Shown here: positions 38,255-46,685 of the stretch, in pieces
How positions within the stretch are numbered: the stretch's first letter is position 1
Layout: every line of letters begins with the position of its first letter
Source: Cellvibrio sp. PSBB023
Lineage (GTDB): Bacteria; Pseudomonadota; Gammaproteobacteria; Pseudomonadales; Cellvibrionaceae
Length of the DNA stretch: 64,000 nucleotides
Assembly: GCF_002007605.1 (NCBI RefSeq)
Contig: NZ_CP019799.1
Location: 1,116,001-1,180,000 of the forward strand
Direction: 5' to 3'
Notes under the pieces: model-generated
The model's database searches: none
The model's input: the letters and a program-made list of their open reading frames with translations, nothing else
What the model was told of the DNA's origin: nothing
Position numbers and translations under genes: made by a program

Positions 38255-38671
38255 CTAGCGAACAGGAATGGTAATAAAACCAATCTTGCTGATGCCGGCA
38301 CGTTGGCAATACAACACCAAGCGTCCTACATGCTCATATCGGCCATTCAAATCGCCGCGAATATGCACTTCCGGTTGCGGGTTAATAACCGCAATGGTTT
38401 TTAATTTGGCCAGTAACGCTGCCTTGTCGGCAACACGCGCTTCATTCCAGTAATACTCACCGTCTTTAGTTACGGCGATTACAATATTTTCCGGTTTGGT
38501 TTGCGTGGGTGTATTGGAAACGTTTGGCAAATCAACTTGTACTGTTTTAATGACTACAGGAATCGTAATCAGGAAAATAATCAGCATAACCAACATAACA
38601 TCCACTAGCGGAGTGGTATTGATAGTTGAATTGAGTTGCTCTTCGTCGCCAGAAGAAATATTCATGCCCAT
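38255..38671 (-). CDS. exbD: Biopolymer transport protein ExbD, copy 1
   Basis: A 138-residue paralogue of the downstream exbD. The motif NTTPLVDVMLVMLIIFLITIP again carries the essential Asp in the membrane helix. The periplasmic part includes KPENIVIAVTKDGEYYW and ISKIGFITIP. The two copies share the MGMNI start but differ clearly in the periplasmic domain, so they probably do not substitute fully for each other. Confidence 0.92.
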   Translation of the reverse strand: MGMNISSGDEEQLNSTINTTPLVDVMLVMLIIFLITIPVVIKTVQVDLPNVSNTPTQTKPENIVIAVTKDGEYYWNEARVADKAALLAKLKTIAVINPQPEVHIRGDLNGRYEHVGRLVLYCQRAGISKIGFITIPVR

Positions 38672-38762
38672 AATCTTTTCTCTCTTAAGCAGTGATCTGG
38701 CAATTACCTGCGGTTAAGTTGCTGTGGCTAAGTGACCGTGGGTAATTGCGATGAAAGAGATA

Positions 38763-39728
38763 TTATTCAGCGTGACCGCCACGTACACCCATTGCCAGGT
38801 TTGCGTGTAAATCACCGGCAAAATTACGCAAGGATTCAGTAATTACTTTGTTACGACGAACCAACCAGTTGTAACCCAGTACCGCAGGTACAGCGACAGC
38901 CAAACCGATTGCAGTCATAATCAATGCTTCACCTACAGGGCCGGCTACTTTGTCGATACTGGCTTGACCTGCCAAACCGATTGCAATCAGCGCGTGATAA
39001 ATTCCCCACACGGTACCGAACAAGCCTACGAATGGTGAACATGAACCTACGGTAGCCAAAAGTGATAAGCCGGTTTGCAATTGACCACTTACACGTTCTA
39101 CTGAGCGTTGTAATTGCAAGGCTAACCATTCAGCCAATTCAATCTTATCGCCTTTACGTGCAGCATGTTGTTTGGCGGCAAGCATGCCGTCCTCGGCAAC
39201 GGCGCGAAATGCACTGTCATCTTTGTAGAGTTTCACACCTTCTGACAAATCGCTGCTTTCCCAAAAGCGACGGGTTTTTCTGGCTTGTGATAACAAGCCT
39301 TGTTGTTGAATTAATTTAGTGACCAGCACATACCAGGTGGCGGCCGACATGATGATCATAATGATCAAGGTGCCGCGCGCGATAACATCGCCTTGTTCCC
39401 ACAGTGCGCCTAAACCATATTGGCTATGCGTATCAGCAGTGCTGGCTTCTGCGGTGGTTGCTGCGTTGGCAGCGGCATCGGAAGTGGCAACAGAACTGGT
39501 ATCGATACTCGCACTCATATCAGCAGTTTCATTCAGGCTATCTGTCGTACTGGTATCAACCGGCGCAGCCGTGGCATCCAATGTTTCTACTGCTGCTGCG
39601 TTCACAGGGGCAGCAGTGGTAACGGCGCTATCTGTTGCCTCCTGAGCATAGGCTGAGGATAGAGCCAAGGGCGCCCCCAACAACAACACCATTTGCAATA
39701 CTAAAGAAGATGAGAATTTAGCGTTCAT
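38763..39728 (-). CDS. exbB: MotA/TolQ/ExbB proton channel protein with long N-terminal extension
   Basis: A 321-residue protein. A signal peptide (1-28, SSAYAQ) is followed by an Ala/Asp/Thr/Ser-rich low-complexity periplasmic extension (about 29-105), then the three-helix ExbB core with the conserved stretch LATVGSCSPFVGLFGTVWGI and GPVGEALIMTAIGLAVAVPA. It forms the proton channel that drives TonB. ATG 39728 has TAGGA eight bases upstream; an in-frame start at 39791 would remove the signal peptide from the N-terminus. Second gene of the tonB-exbB-exbD-exbD-TPR locus. Confidence 0.9.
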   Translation of the reverse strand: MNAKFSSSLVLQMVLLLGAPLALSSAYAQEATDSAVTTAAPVNAAAVETLDATAAPVDTSTTDSLNETADMSASIDTSSVATSDAAANAATTAEASTADTHSQYGLGALWEQGDVIARGTLIIMIIMSAATWYVLVTKLIQQQGLLSQARKTRRFWESSDLSEGVKLYKDDSAFRAVAEDGMLAAKQHAARKGDKIELAEWLALQLQRSVERVSGQLQTGLSLLATVGSCSPFVGLFGTVWGIYHALIAIGLAGQASIDKVAGPVGEALIMTAIGLAVAVPAVLGYNWLVRRNKVITESLRNFAGDLHANLAMGVRGGHAE

Positions 39729-39811
39729 GTTTAAAATCCTACGTTGAATAACATTATTAATGTGGGTCTGATTTTTTTCGCTGTGCAACATAATCGGTTG
39801 CGTACTAACTG

Positions 39812-40414
39812 CTATTGTTGATCGATTTTGAATCGGAACTTAATGCGATGCCAACAAGCCACTGGCTGGTTTTCCTTGGTGCATGGTTCAAATTTCCACG
39901 AGCGAATAGCGTGTTTCAGTGCGGCACTATCCAAGCGCTCAAAGCCGCTACTGCTTTCAATTTTTCCATCGACAACCTTTCCGTCTTCGCGAAGATAAAG
40001 TGCTAAACCAACAGCACCTTCCTCACTTAACCGCAGCGATGCTGATGGATAAGGTGGACGACTCAAGCCTTTTTTCGGCGGACGCGGAGGCGTCACTTTT
40101 ACCTCGACCGGTTTTCTGGAAACCGTAATCGCATTGGCGTTGGTTGGTGCCACATCGGGCGCAAAGTCAATATCCGGTGGCGGCACAAAATCAGGTGGAG
40201 GCGGAACAAAATCCGGCGGAGGTGGTGGCGGCGCTTCCGTTTCCGGCGGCGGTGCCTCTTCGATAATTTTTGCATCGATTTGTTGTTTAACAAGATTCAT
40301 GGCGTCGCTGCCGAGCCCTGATGCCAAACCATAGATGACAGCAACATGGAATAACACAACAAAAATTATTCCGCTGAATCTTTGAGAAAAGGTTTTATTC
40401 GCGTTATATGACAT
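39812..40414 (-). CDS. tonB: TonB-family energy transducer
   Basis: A 200-residue protein: short cytoplasmic N-terminus, one membrane anchor (IIFVVLFHVAVIYGLASGL), a proline-rich spacer (about 52-85, PPPPPPDFVPPPPDF) and a C-terminal TonB domain (about 110-200) with RPPYPSASLRL, EGAVGLALYL and SSGFERLDSAALKHAIRSWKF. It passes proton-motive energy to outer-membrane TonB-dependent receptors, which in this lifestyle include oligosaccharide importers. First gene of a five-gene locus. Confidence 0.92.
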   Translation of the reverse strand: MSYNANKTFSQRFSGIIFVVLFHVAVIYGLASGLGSDAMNLVKQQIDAKIIEEAPPPETEAPPPPPPDFVPPPPDFVPPPDIDFAPDVAPTNANAITVSRKPVEVKVTPPRPPKKGLSRPPYPSASLRLSEEGAVGLALYLREDGKVVDGKIESSSGFERLDSAALKHAIRSWKFEPCTKENQPVACWHRIKFRFKIDQQ

Positions 40415-40706
40415 AGCCTCAACATCTTCAAAGTGATAAGTTTGAGATGTCAGTTTGCGTGAAGACAGCTATAGAAGGCGAATGACCATTTACGACTAAT
40501 TAATAAGAATTTTACGTGCGGTGATAAAAAAATTACGCCAAAACTAATGGGGCATAACTAAATCATTGAAACTACGTGGGAAATTTATTTGCGGCGCGTA
40601 AAAAATGGTAAATAACTGTTTACGTGTAATTTATGAATTCTACAAATATCAGATACGCTATATTTACGGCATGTTACGGATTTTAAACGGGAGAAAAAAC
40701 AGAGAA
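40415..40706. other. Non-coding stretch between the TonB locus and fpr terminator
   Basis: AT-rich, no supported gene; the short open frame at 40605-40823 runs into the fpr terminator and the end of fpr in antisense. It should hold the promoter of the minus-strand TonB locus near 40415-40560. No operator recognised. Confidence 0.5.
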
Positions 40707-40750
40707 GTCGCCGCGCAAGATAAGGTCGGGTATATCTTTCGCGGCGCGAC
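40690..40750 (-). terminator. Terminator downstream of fpr
   Basis: Imperfect inverted arms 40707-40722 and 40733-40750 (GTCGC..CGCG..AAGATA with a two-base bulge). On the minus strand the hairpin is followed by TTCTCTGTTTTTTC. It begins 14 bases after the fpr stop. Confidence 0.7.
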
Positions 40751-40763
40751 AGGACGTAGCCAT

Positions 40764-41540
40764 TTATTTTTGGACGAACGCTCGTTCAATAACATAATCA
40801 CCGGCAATACCAATACGTGGTGAAACCTGCAAACCAGCCTTGTCGAGCAAGGCACAGGTGTCCTCTAGCATGCCTGGACTGCCGCACAGCATGGCGCGAT
40901 CGTACTCGGGGTTAAGGGGTGGCAAGCCTATATCGCTTAACAGTTTTCCGTTTTCCAGCAAGTCAGTTAATCGCCCTTGATTGGTAAAGGTTTCTCGCGT
41001 CACGGTTGGGTAATAGATCAGTTTATTAACAACGTCTTCGCCTAAAAACTCATGCTCAGGGAGTTCTTTGGTAATAAAGTCGTAGTAGGCAAGATCGTTC
41101 ACTTTTCTAACGCCATGCACCAGAATAATTTTTTCAAACCGCTCATAAATATCCGGGTCTTGAATCAAGCTGATAAATGGCGCCAAGCCTGTGCCGGTAG
41201 ACAAGAGATACAAATGTCTTGCCGGTTTTAAATCCGACAGCAGGAGTGTTCCTGTGGGTTTACGTCCGACCAGGATTGAGTCACCTACGTTGATGTTTTG
41301 CAAACGTGACGTCAGCGGGCCATTGGGTACTTTGATACTGAAAAACTCCAAGTGTTCGGCATAGTTTGGGCTGGCGATACTATAGGCGCGCAGCAGCGGC
41401 TTGTTGTCGACTTCCAGGCCGATCATGACGAACTGGCCATTTTCAAAGCGGAAGGATTCATCGCGTGTTGTGGTAAAGCTGAACAAGCTATCGTTCCAAT
41501 GGGTAACTGATAACACAGTTTGGGTGTTGAAAGCGCTCAT
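40764..41540 (-). CDS. fpr: Ferredoxin/flavodoxin-NADP+ reductase
   Basis: A 258-residue FAD enzyme of the bacterial subclass. FAD-binding residues are in LLRAYSIASPNY; NADP-binding in LLSTGTGLAPFISLI and LVHGVRKVNDLAYYD; the chain ends VIERAFVQK, the aromatic-plus-tail pattern of gammaproteobacterial Fpr. It exchanges electrons between NADPH and ferredoxin or flavodoxin. It starts 21 bases after the etfA stop, so etfB-etfA-fpr is probably one transcript, which is an unusual partner for an ETF. Confidence 0.92.
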   Translation of the reverse strand: MSAFNTQTVLSVTHWNDSLFSFTTTRDESFRFENGQFVMIGLEVDNKPLLRAYSIASPNYAEHLEFFSIKVPNGPLTSRLQNINVGDSILVGRKPTGTLLLSDLKPARHLYLLSTGTGLAPFISLIQDPDIYERFEKIILVHGVRKVNDLAYYDFITKELPEHEFLGEDVVNKLIYYPTVTRETFTNQGRLTDLLENGKLLSDIGLPPLNPEYDRAMLCGSPGMLEDTCALLDKAGLQVSPRIGIAGDYVIERAFVQK

Positions 41541-41561
41541 TAAAAAATTCCTGTGGTGGCT

Positions 41562-42488
41562 TTATTGCAAGGCGGCGTTTAATTCGGGCAAGGCACTGAA
41601 TAAATCAGCAACCAGACCATAGTCGGCATACTTGAAAATGGGTGCATCGGGGTCGTGGTTGATCGCCACAATAACTTTGCTGTCTTTGATGCCGGCGATG
41701 TGTTGCATGGCGCCGGAGATACCGACAGCAATATATAACTCGGGGGCGATAATGGTGCCCGTCTGCCCTACTTGTAACTCGTTAGCGGCAAAGCCCGCAT
41801 CCACACAGGCGCGGGTTGCACCAATGGCCGCGTCCAGCTTTTCTGCCAGCGGGTTTAACAAACTATCAAACTGTTCACCCAGGCTGCGGCCACCGGCAAT
41901 AACAACCCGTGCCGAATTTAATTCGGGGCGTTCAGAATGGCTGAGTTGCTCGCTTATCCAGCGACTGACAGCGCGTGATGGCGGCACGCTGATCTCCACA
42001 ATCTGTGCATTGCCATTACGTTCAGCGGCGCGAAATGCCGTGCTGCGCACCGATACAATTTGCACATCTTCATGATTATCGATGTGCGCCAGAATATTAC
42101 CAGCGTAACTGGGGCGCACGTAGTGCGACGGAGCCTCTATGGCAATCACATCGGTAATCGAGGCGGTATCCAAACGCGCGGCAATTCCTGGCAGGAGGCT
42201 TTTACCAAACACACTGTGCGCGGTGAGGATAACGTTATAATCACTGGCGATTGTCATTACCAAATCGGAAACATCTTCAACCAACGGATGCTGCAGGTGA
42301 TCAGCTTGCGCATGCAATACCTGACGGACACCGGATATTGTGCTTGCCTCTGCAAGTGCTGCATCCAGATCTTTGCCATAGACCAACACATCAATCGCTA
42401 ACCCCCAGTAGGTCGCCGCTGTGATTGCCTGATAAGTAGATGGTTTCAGGGTTTTACCATCCACTTCTGCCAATACTAATACACTCAT
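41562..42488 (-). CDS. etfA: Electron transfer flavoprotein subunit alpha
   Basis: A 308-residue subunit. The N-terminal domain (1-190) is a Rossmann-like fold, and the C-terminal FAD domain has RVVIAGGRSLGEQF, GATRACVDAGFA, QVGQTGTIIAPELYIAVGIS and INHDPDAPIFKYADYGLVAD. With EtfB it collects electrons from acyl-CoA and other dehydrogenases and delivers them to ETF-ubiquinone oxidoreductase. The start overlaps the etfB stop by four bases (ATGA). Confidence 0.95.
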   Translation of the reverse strand: MSVLVLAEVDGKTLKPSTYQAITAATYWGLAIDVLVYGKDLDAALAEASTISGVRQVLHAQADHLQHPLVEDVSDLVMTIASDYNVILTAHSVFGKSLLPGIAARLDTASITDVIAIEAPSHYVRPSYAGNILAHIDNHEDVQIVSVRSTAFRAAERNGNAQIVEISVPPSRAVSRWISEQLSHSERPELNSARVVIAGGRSLGEQFDSLLNPLAEKLDAAIGATRACVDAGFAANELQVGQTGTIIAPELYIAVGISGAMQHIAGIKDSKVIVAINHDPDAPIFKYADYGLVADLFSALPELNAALQ

Positions 42489-43234
42489 ACCAACACCTCT
42501 GTTTGACGCAATTGTTTTACCAGTTCATTCACGGTCGCAAATTGAACGGCTCCCGGTCTTGGTGCTGGCTCAACAGCGCGAGTGACAGTAAAGCGTGGGC
42601 GCAGATCGACCCCCAAGTCATTAGCCGCCAGGGTTTCTATGGCTTTCTTTTTTGCCATCATCAAATTAGGCAACTTGATAAAGCGTGGTTCGTTCAAACG
42701 CAGGTCACTGGTGATGACAGCCGGTAATTGCAGGGCGATGGTCTCGGTGCCCTTATCGATTTCACGCGTCACCACAATATGCCCCTCCGCTATCTGTAAC
42801 GCCGAACTAAAGGTGCCTACACCCATGCCAAGGAGTGCCGCTAACATTTGCCCTGTTTGGCCATAGTCTTCACCCACGGCCTGCTTGCCCAAAAAAATCA
42901 GTTGCGGCTGTTCGCGCTCAACAATCACCTTCAGCAGTTTTGCCACGGCAAGCGGCTGTAGCGGTTGATCGGTTTCAACCAGCAGTGCGCGATCAGCACC
43001 CAGCGCATAGGCGTGGCGCAAGCTGTCTTTTGCCTCGGCGGAGCCAATGGCGACAGCCACAATCTCGCCCACATGACCGCGCTCCTTCAAACGCACAGCC
43101 TCTTCCAGCGAGATTTCATCAAATGGATTGATGGCTTTTTTCACTTGGGCAAGATCAACCTGCCCTGTTTCGGTGTGGATATCGGGTTTTACGTTGTAAT
43201 CAATCGCGTGTTTAACAGCGACAAGTACTTTCAT
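42485..43234 (-). CDS. etfB: Electron transfer flavoprotein subunit beta
   Basis: A 249-residue subunit with MKVLVAVKHAIDYNVKPD, NPFDEISLEEAVRLKE, the AMP-site stretch VGEDYGQTGQMLAALLG and the recognition-loop region ITSDLRLNEPRFIKLPNLM. It binds AMP structurally and docks partner dehydrogenases. It is the first gene of etfB-etfA-fpr and diverges from the LysR gene. Confidence 0.95.
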   Translation of the reverse strand: MKVLVAVKHAIDYNVKPDIHTETGQVDLAQVKKAINPFDEISLEEAVRLKERGHVGEIVAVAIGSAEAKDSLRHAYALGADRALLVETDQPLQPLAVAKLLKVIVEREQPQLIFLGKQAVGEDYGQTGQMLAALLGMGVGTFSSALQIAEGHIVVTREIDKGTETIALQLPAVITSDLRLNEPRFIKLPNLMMAKKKAIETLAANDLGVDLRPRFTVTRAVEPAPRPGAVQFATVNELVKQLRQTEVLV

Positions 43235-43311
43235 GGCAGGCTCCCGGAAAAAACAGCAAGGTGGTTGTTGCTGTCCATTCTATTTCGCGCTAGCATATTT
43301 GTTAAATTGAT

Positions 43312-43330
43312 AATATATGTTTTATATATT
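43312..43330. promoter_or_regulatory. Candidate LysR operator in the etfB-lysR divergent region
   Basis: AATATAT and its inverse ATATATT flank a five-base centre, in the 108-base region between the divergent etfB and LysR genes. LysR proteins usually bind such AT-rich dyads next to their own gene. The match could also be chance in AT-rich DNA. Confidence 0.4.
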
Positions 43331-43342
43331 TGTGAAATAGAT

Positions 43343-44269
43343 ATGAGATATACACTACGTCAACTTGAGATTTTTGTGGCTATTGCCCGCACTGGAAATG
43401 TATCCCGCGCGGCAGAAGTTGTTGCCCTGTCGCAGTCTGCTGCCAGCACAGCGCTTGCTGAATTGGAGCGACAGTTCGATTGCCAGCTGTTTGATCGCAA
43501 TGGGAAGCTGTTGAAGCTCAATGCCTTGGGTCGGAGTTTGCTGCCCGTTGCAAGCAGCTTGTTAACCCAAGCGGGTGAAATAGAACAGCTGCTGGAGGGA
43601 AAATCGGCCCTGGGCGACCTCAAGGTCGGGGCGACGCTGACTATTGGTAATTATTTGGCGATTATGATTATCAGCGAATTTATGCAGCAGCATGCGGACT
43701 GCCATATCTCGCTCCAGGTCAAAAATACCCAGGCAATTTTGCAACAGGTTGCCGGTTATGAGTTGGATCTCGGTTTGATTGAAGGCAGTTGCCACCACCC
43801 CGACTTAAACGCAGAAACCTGGATTGAGGATGAGCTCGCCGTATTTTGTGCGCCGACGCATCCACTGGCCAAAGCCCAATCGGTTACTGTGAACGACCTG
43901 TTACAAGAAACCTGGATTCTGCGTGAACAGGGCTCAGGCACACGAGAAACCTTTGACCAAGCCCTGCGCCATCACCAACCTGACCTCAACATTCGCCTGG
44001 AGCTGGAGCACACGGAAGCGATCAAGCGCGCGGTTGAGTCGGGTTTAGGAATAGGCTGTATTTCCCGTCTCGCCCTGCGCGATGCGTTTCGGCGAGGCAG
44101 TTTGGTTGAATTACCCGCACCAGAACTGGATCTACGTCGGCAATTTATGTTTGTGTGGCACAAGCACCGCTACCAAACACCAGCGATGGTTACATTTCTG
44201 GATTATTGCCGTGCGCTAACAGCAAACCTTCGGCGCAGCGACGATATTAATTTTCCCTCTATTGCTTGA
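43343..44269 (+). CDS. LysR-family transcriptional regulator of the ETF locus
   Basis: A 308-residue regulator. Winged helix 1-60 (LRQLEIFVAIARTGNVSRAA, LSQSAASTALAELE) and a two-lobed effector domain (about 90-300) beginning LKVGATLTIGNYLA. The ATG at 43343 gives the standard length; the long open frame upstream is antisense to etfB. It sits between etfB (divergent) and etfQO (a few bases downstream), so both arms of the ETF system are plausible targets. Effector unknown. Confidence 0.88.
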   Translation: MRYTLRQLEIFVAIARTGNVSRAAEVVALSQSAASTALAELERQFDCQLFDRNGKLLKLNALGRSLLPVASSLLTQAGEIEQLLEGKSALGDLKVGATLTIGNYLAIMIISEFMQQHADCHISLQVKNTQAILQQVAGYELDLGLIEGSCHHPDLNAETWIEDELAVFCAPTHPLAKAQSVTVNDLLQETWILREQGSGTRETFDQALRHHQPDLNIRLELEHTEAIKRAVESGLGIGCISRLALRDAFRRGSLVELPAPELDLRRQFMFVWHKHRYQTPAMVTFLDYCRALTANLRRSDDINFPSIA

Positions 44270-44277
44270 GTGTGTAT

Positions 44278-45930
44278 ATGACCCAGCGCGATCAAATGCA
44301 GTATGACGTAGTGATTGTTGGTGGTGGCCCGGCAGGGCTTGCGGCGGCAATTCGATTGAAACAACTGGCCAATGAACAACAGCAAGAGCTGAGCGTGTGC
44401 CTGCTGGAAAAAGCCGCTGAAGCCGGTGCGCATATTTTATCTGGCGCAGTGATTGATCCTATTGCCTTGAATGAATTAATTCCGGACTGGAAAAATAAAG
44501 GCGCTCCTATCACCACCACTGTTCAGCGGGATCAATTCTTATGGCTGACAAAAAATAATCACTACACTATTCCCGCCGCACTCATGCCGCCCCTGATGAG
44601 CAATCATGGTAATTATATTGTGAGCCTCGGCCAGGTTTGCCGCTGGTTGGTGACGCAGGCAGAAGAATTGGGTGTGGATGTATTCCCTGGTTTTAATGGC
44701 AGTGAAATTTTGTATGGCGATGATGGTGCTGTTAAAGGTGTTATCACCGGTGATATGGGGGTCGCACGCGATGGTACTCATAAAAATACATTTTCTGCAG
44801 GAATAGAATTGCATGCGCGCTATACCTTAATCGCAGAAGGAACTCGCGGGTCGCTCACAAAATCGCTGGAGCAAAAATTTAATTTACGCGCAACGGCAGA
44901 ACCACAAAAATACGGGTTGGGGTTTAAGGAAGTATGGCGTATTGACTCGCGCCAGCATCACGAAGGCACTGTGCTGCATACACAGGGGTGGCCACTGGAT
45001 AATCACACTGGCGGTGGCGGATTTTTATATCACCTGGAGGATAATAAAATCGCGCTGGGTTTTGTTGTGCATTTAAATTACCGCAATCCTTATTTAAATC
45101 CCTTTGAAGAATTCCAACGATTTAAAACCCATCCCGCCATTAAACCCTTGCTGCAAAATGCCAAGCGTCTCTCTTATGGTGCGCGCACAATCAATGAGGG
45201 TGGCGTGCAATCGCTGCCGGAATTGATTTTCCCTGGCGGTGCTTTGATTGGATGCTCTGCCGGTTTTGTCAATGTGCCTAAAATCAAAGGCTCTCATAAT
45301 GCGATGAAATCCGGCATGCTTGCGGCAGAAACTATTATTGCTGCGCTGGCCCATGAACAATTCCAGCCATTATTGACTGACTACCCCAAAAAAATTCGCA
45401 GTTCATGGTTATGGAAAGATATATACGCCGTACGCAATATCAAGCCAGCGCTATCGGCGTGGGGAAATATTGGCGGAACCTTGTACGGTGGCGCGGATAT
45501 GTGGCTGCACTCGCTGGGTATCACCCTGCCCTGGACCTTAAAACATAAACAGGCCGACCATGAAACATTAGTTGCAGCAACTAATGCGCAGCCCATTGAT
45601 TACCCGGCACCCGATGGAAAAATTACCTTTGATCGATTGGCATCAATTTATTTAGCGAATATCCAACATGAAGAGGATCAGCCAGTCCATTTGGTATTAG
45701 GTGATACAGAAATTCCTATCACTACAAATTTGGCTATCTATGCTGCACCCGAGCAACGTTATTGTCCGGCAGGGGTTTATGAAATTGTGGACGTGGATAA
45801 GAGCGCGCGTTTGCAGATCAATGCGGATAACTGCATACACTGCAAAGCCTGTGATATCAAAGATCCAACCCAAAATATCACTTGGGTGCCACCGCAAGGT
45901 GGTAATGGCCCCTATTACGAGGCAATGTAG
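44278..45930 (+). CDS. Electron transfer flavoprotein-ubiquinone oxidoreductase
   Basis: A 550-residue membrane-associated flavo-Fe-S enzyme. FAD motif YDVVIVGGGPAGLAAAIRL at the N-terminus, GAHILSGAVIDP, a central ubiquinone domain with YGLGFKEVW, GGGGFLYHL and IKGSHNAMKSGMLAAE, and the C-terminal [4Fe-4S] ligands in YCPAGVYEI and CIHCKACDIKDP. It passes electrons from ETF to ubiquinone. It starts eight bases after the LysR stop. A TTG at 44266 would overlap the LysR stop; ATG 44278 fits the family better. Confidence 0.95.
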   Translation: MTQRDQMQYDVVIVGGGPAGLAAAIRLKQLANEQQQELSVCLLEKAAEAGAHILSGAVIDPIALNELIPDWKNKGAPITTTVQRDQFLWLTKNNHYTIPAALMPPLMSNHGNYIVSLGQVCRWLVTQAEELGVDVFPGFNGSEILYGDDGAVKGVITGDMGVARDGTHKNTFSAGIELHARYTLIAEGTRGSLTKSLEQKFNLRATAEPQKYGLGFKEVWRIDSRQHHEGTVLHTQGWPLDNHTGGGGFLYHLEDNKIALGFVVHLNYRNPYLNPFEEFQRFKTHPAIKPLLQNAKRLSYGARTINEGGVQSLPELIFPGGALIGCSAGFVNVPKIKGSHNAMKSGMLAAETIIAALAHEQFQPLLTDYPKKIRSSWLWKDIYAVRNIKPALSAWGNIGGTLYGGADMWLHSLGITLPWTLKHKQADHETLVAATNAQPIDYPAPDGKITFDRLASIYLANIQHEEDQPVHLVLGDTEIPITTNLAIYAAPEQRYCPAGVYEIVDVDKSARLQINADNCIHCKACDIKDPTQNITWVPPQGGNGPYYEAM

Positions 45931-45964
45931 AAATGGTTCTTTGAAATACTATATGTGATGAAAG

Positions 45965-45987
45965 GCTGACGATTACACATCGTCAGC
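45965..45987. terminator. Hairpin at the converging ends of etfQO and msrA
   Basis: Perfect 9-bp inverted repeat GCTGACGAT/ATCGTCAGC with a five-base loop, overlapping the msrA stop. U-tract is weak on both strands, so terminator function is only likely. Confidence 0.5.
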
Positions 45988-46611
45988 ATAACAAACACCG
46001 GTGCCGCCCAAACCACAATAACCGCCGGGATTCTTGTGCAAATATTGTTGGTGATAGGTTTCGGCGTAATAAAATTCGCTGGCCGGTAAAATTTCGGTAG
46101 TAATATCGCCAATATTTTTCTCATTCAGCGCGGCTTGATACGCTGTTTTAGTGCGCTCTGCTAACTCATGCTGCGCCACATTAAAATAATAAATTCCTGA
46201 GCGGTATTGTGTACCGCGATCATTGCCCTGGCGCATACCTTGAGTCGGATTGTGCGACTCCCAGAATAGTTTTAGCAGGGTTTCCAATGATGTTTGTGCC
46301 GGATCAAACACTACCAACACCACTTCATTGTGACCGGTTAAACCACTGCATACTTCTTCATAAGTAGGGTTGGGTGTATAGCCAGCCGCATAACCTACCG
46401 CTGTTGTGTATACACCGGGCTGCTGCCAAAACTTGCGCTCTGCCCCCCAGAAACACCCCAGTCCAAATAGGATTTGCTCATGGCCAACGGGAAACGGCGG
46501 TTTAATCTCCGTCCCCTTTACTGCATGCTTGGAGTCAACCTTCAGGGGCTGCTGTCGCCCTGGTAGCGCTTGTTCGGGGGCGGGCATCTGCATTTTGGTG
46601 AGTGAAAACAT
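45973..46611 (-). CDS. msrA: Peptide-methionine (S)-S-oxide reductase
   Basis: A 212-residue enzyme of the long MsrA class. The active-site motif [13 protein letters not shown] carries the catalytic cysteine; [55 protein letters not shown] and the recycling cysteines near CGLGGTGVC follow. It repairs S-methionine sulfoxide with thioredoxin. Transcribed alone, with the sohB terminator upstream. Confidence 0.95.
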   Translation of the reverse strand: MFSLTKMQMPAPEQALPGRQQPLKVDSKHAVKGTEIKPPFPVGHEQILFGLGCFWGAERKFWQQPGVYTTAVGYAAGYTPNPTYEEVCSGLTGHNEVVLVVFDPAQTSLETLLKLFWESHNPTQGMRQGNDRGTQYRSGIYYFNVAQHELAERTKTAYQAALNEKNIGDITTEILPASEFYYAETYHQQYLHKNPGGYCGLGGTGVCYADDV

Positions 46612-46639
46612 AACGGGTAACTCCGCTTACTGAGCTTTA

Positions 46640-46665
46640 AATAAAAACGGTGCCATCAGGCACCG
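46640..46665 (-). terminator. Terminator downstream of sohB
   Basis: CGGTGCC/GGCACCG stem with ATCA loop; on the minus strand it is followed by TTTTTATTT. It lies 20 bases after the sohB stop. Confidence 0.85.
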
Positions 46666-46685
46666 CTCTTGGTTGTTACTTGTGG

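Noticed and set aside
42965..43342. 126-codon extension of the LysR protein
   Set aside because: Antisense to etfB; LysR helix-turn-helix starts normally at 43343.
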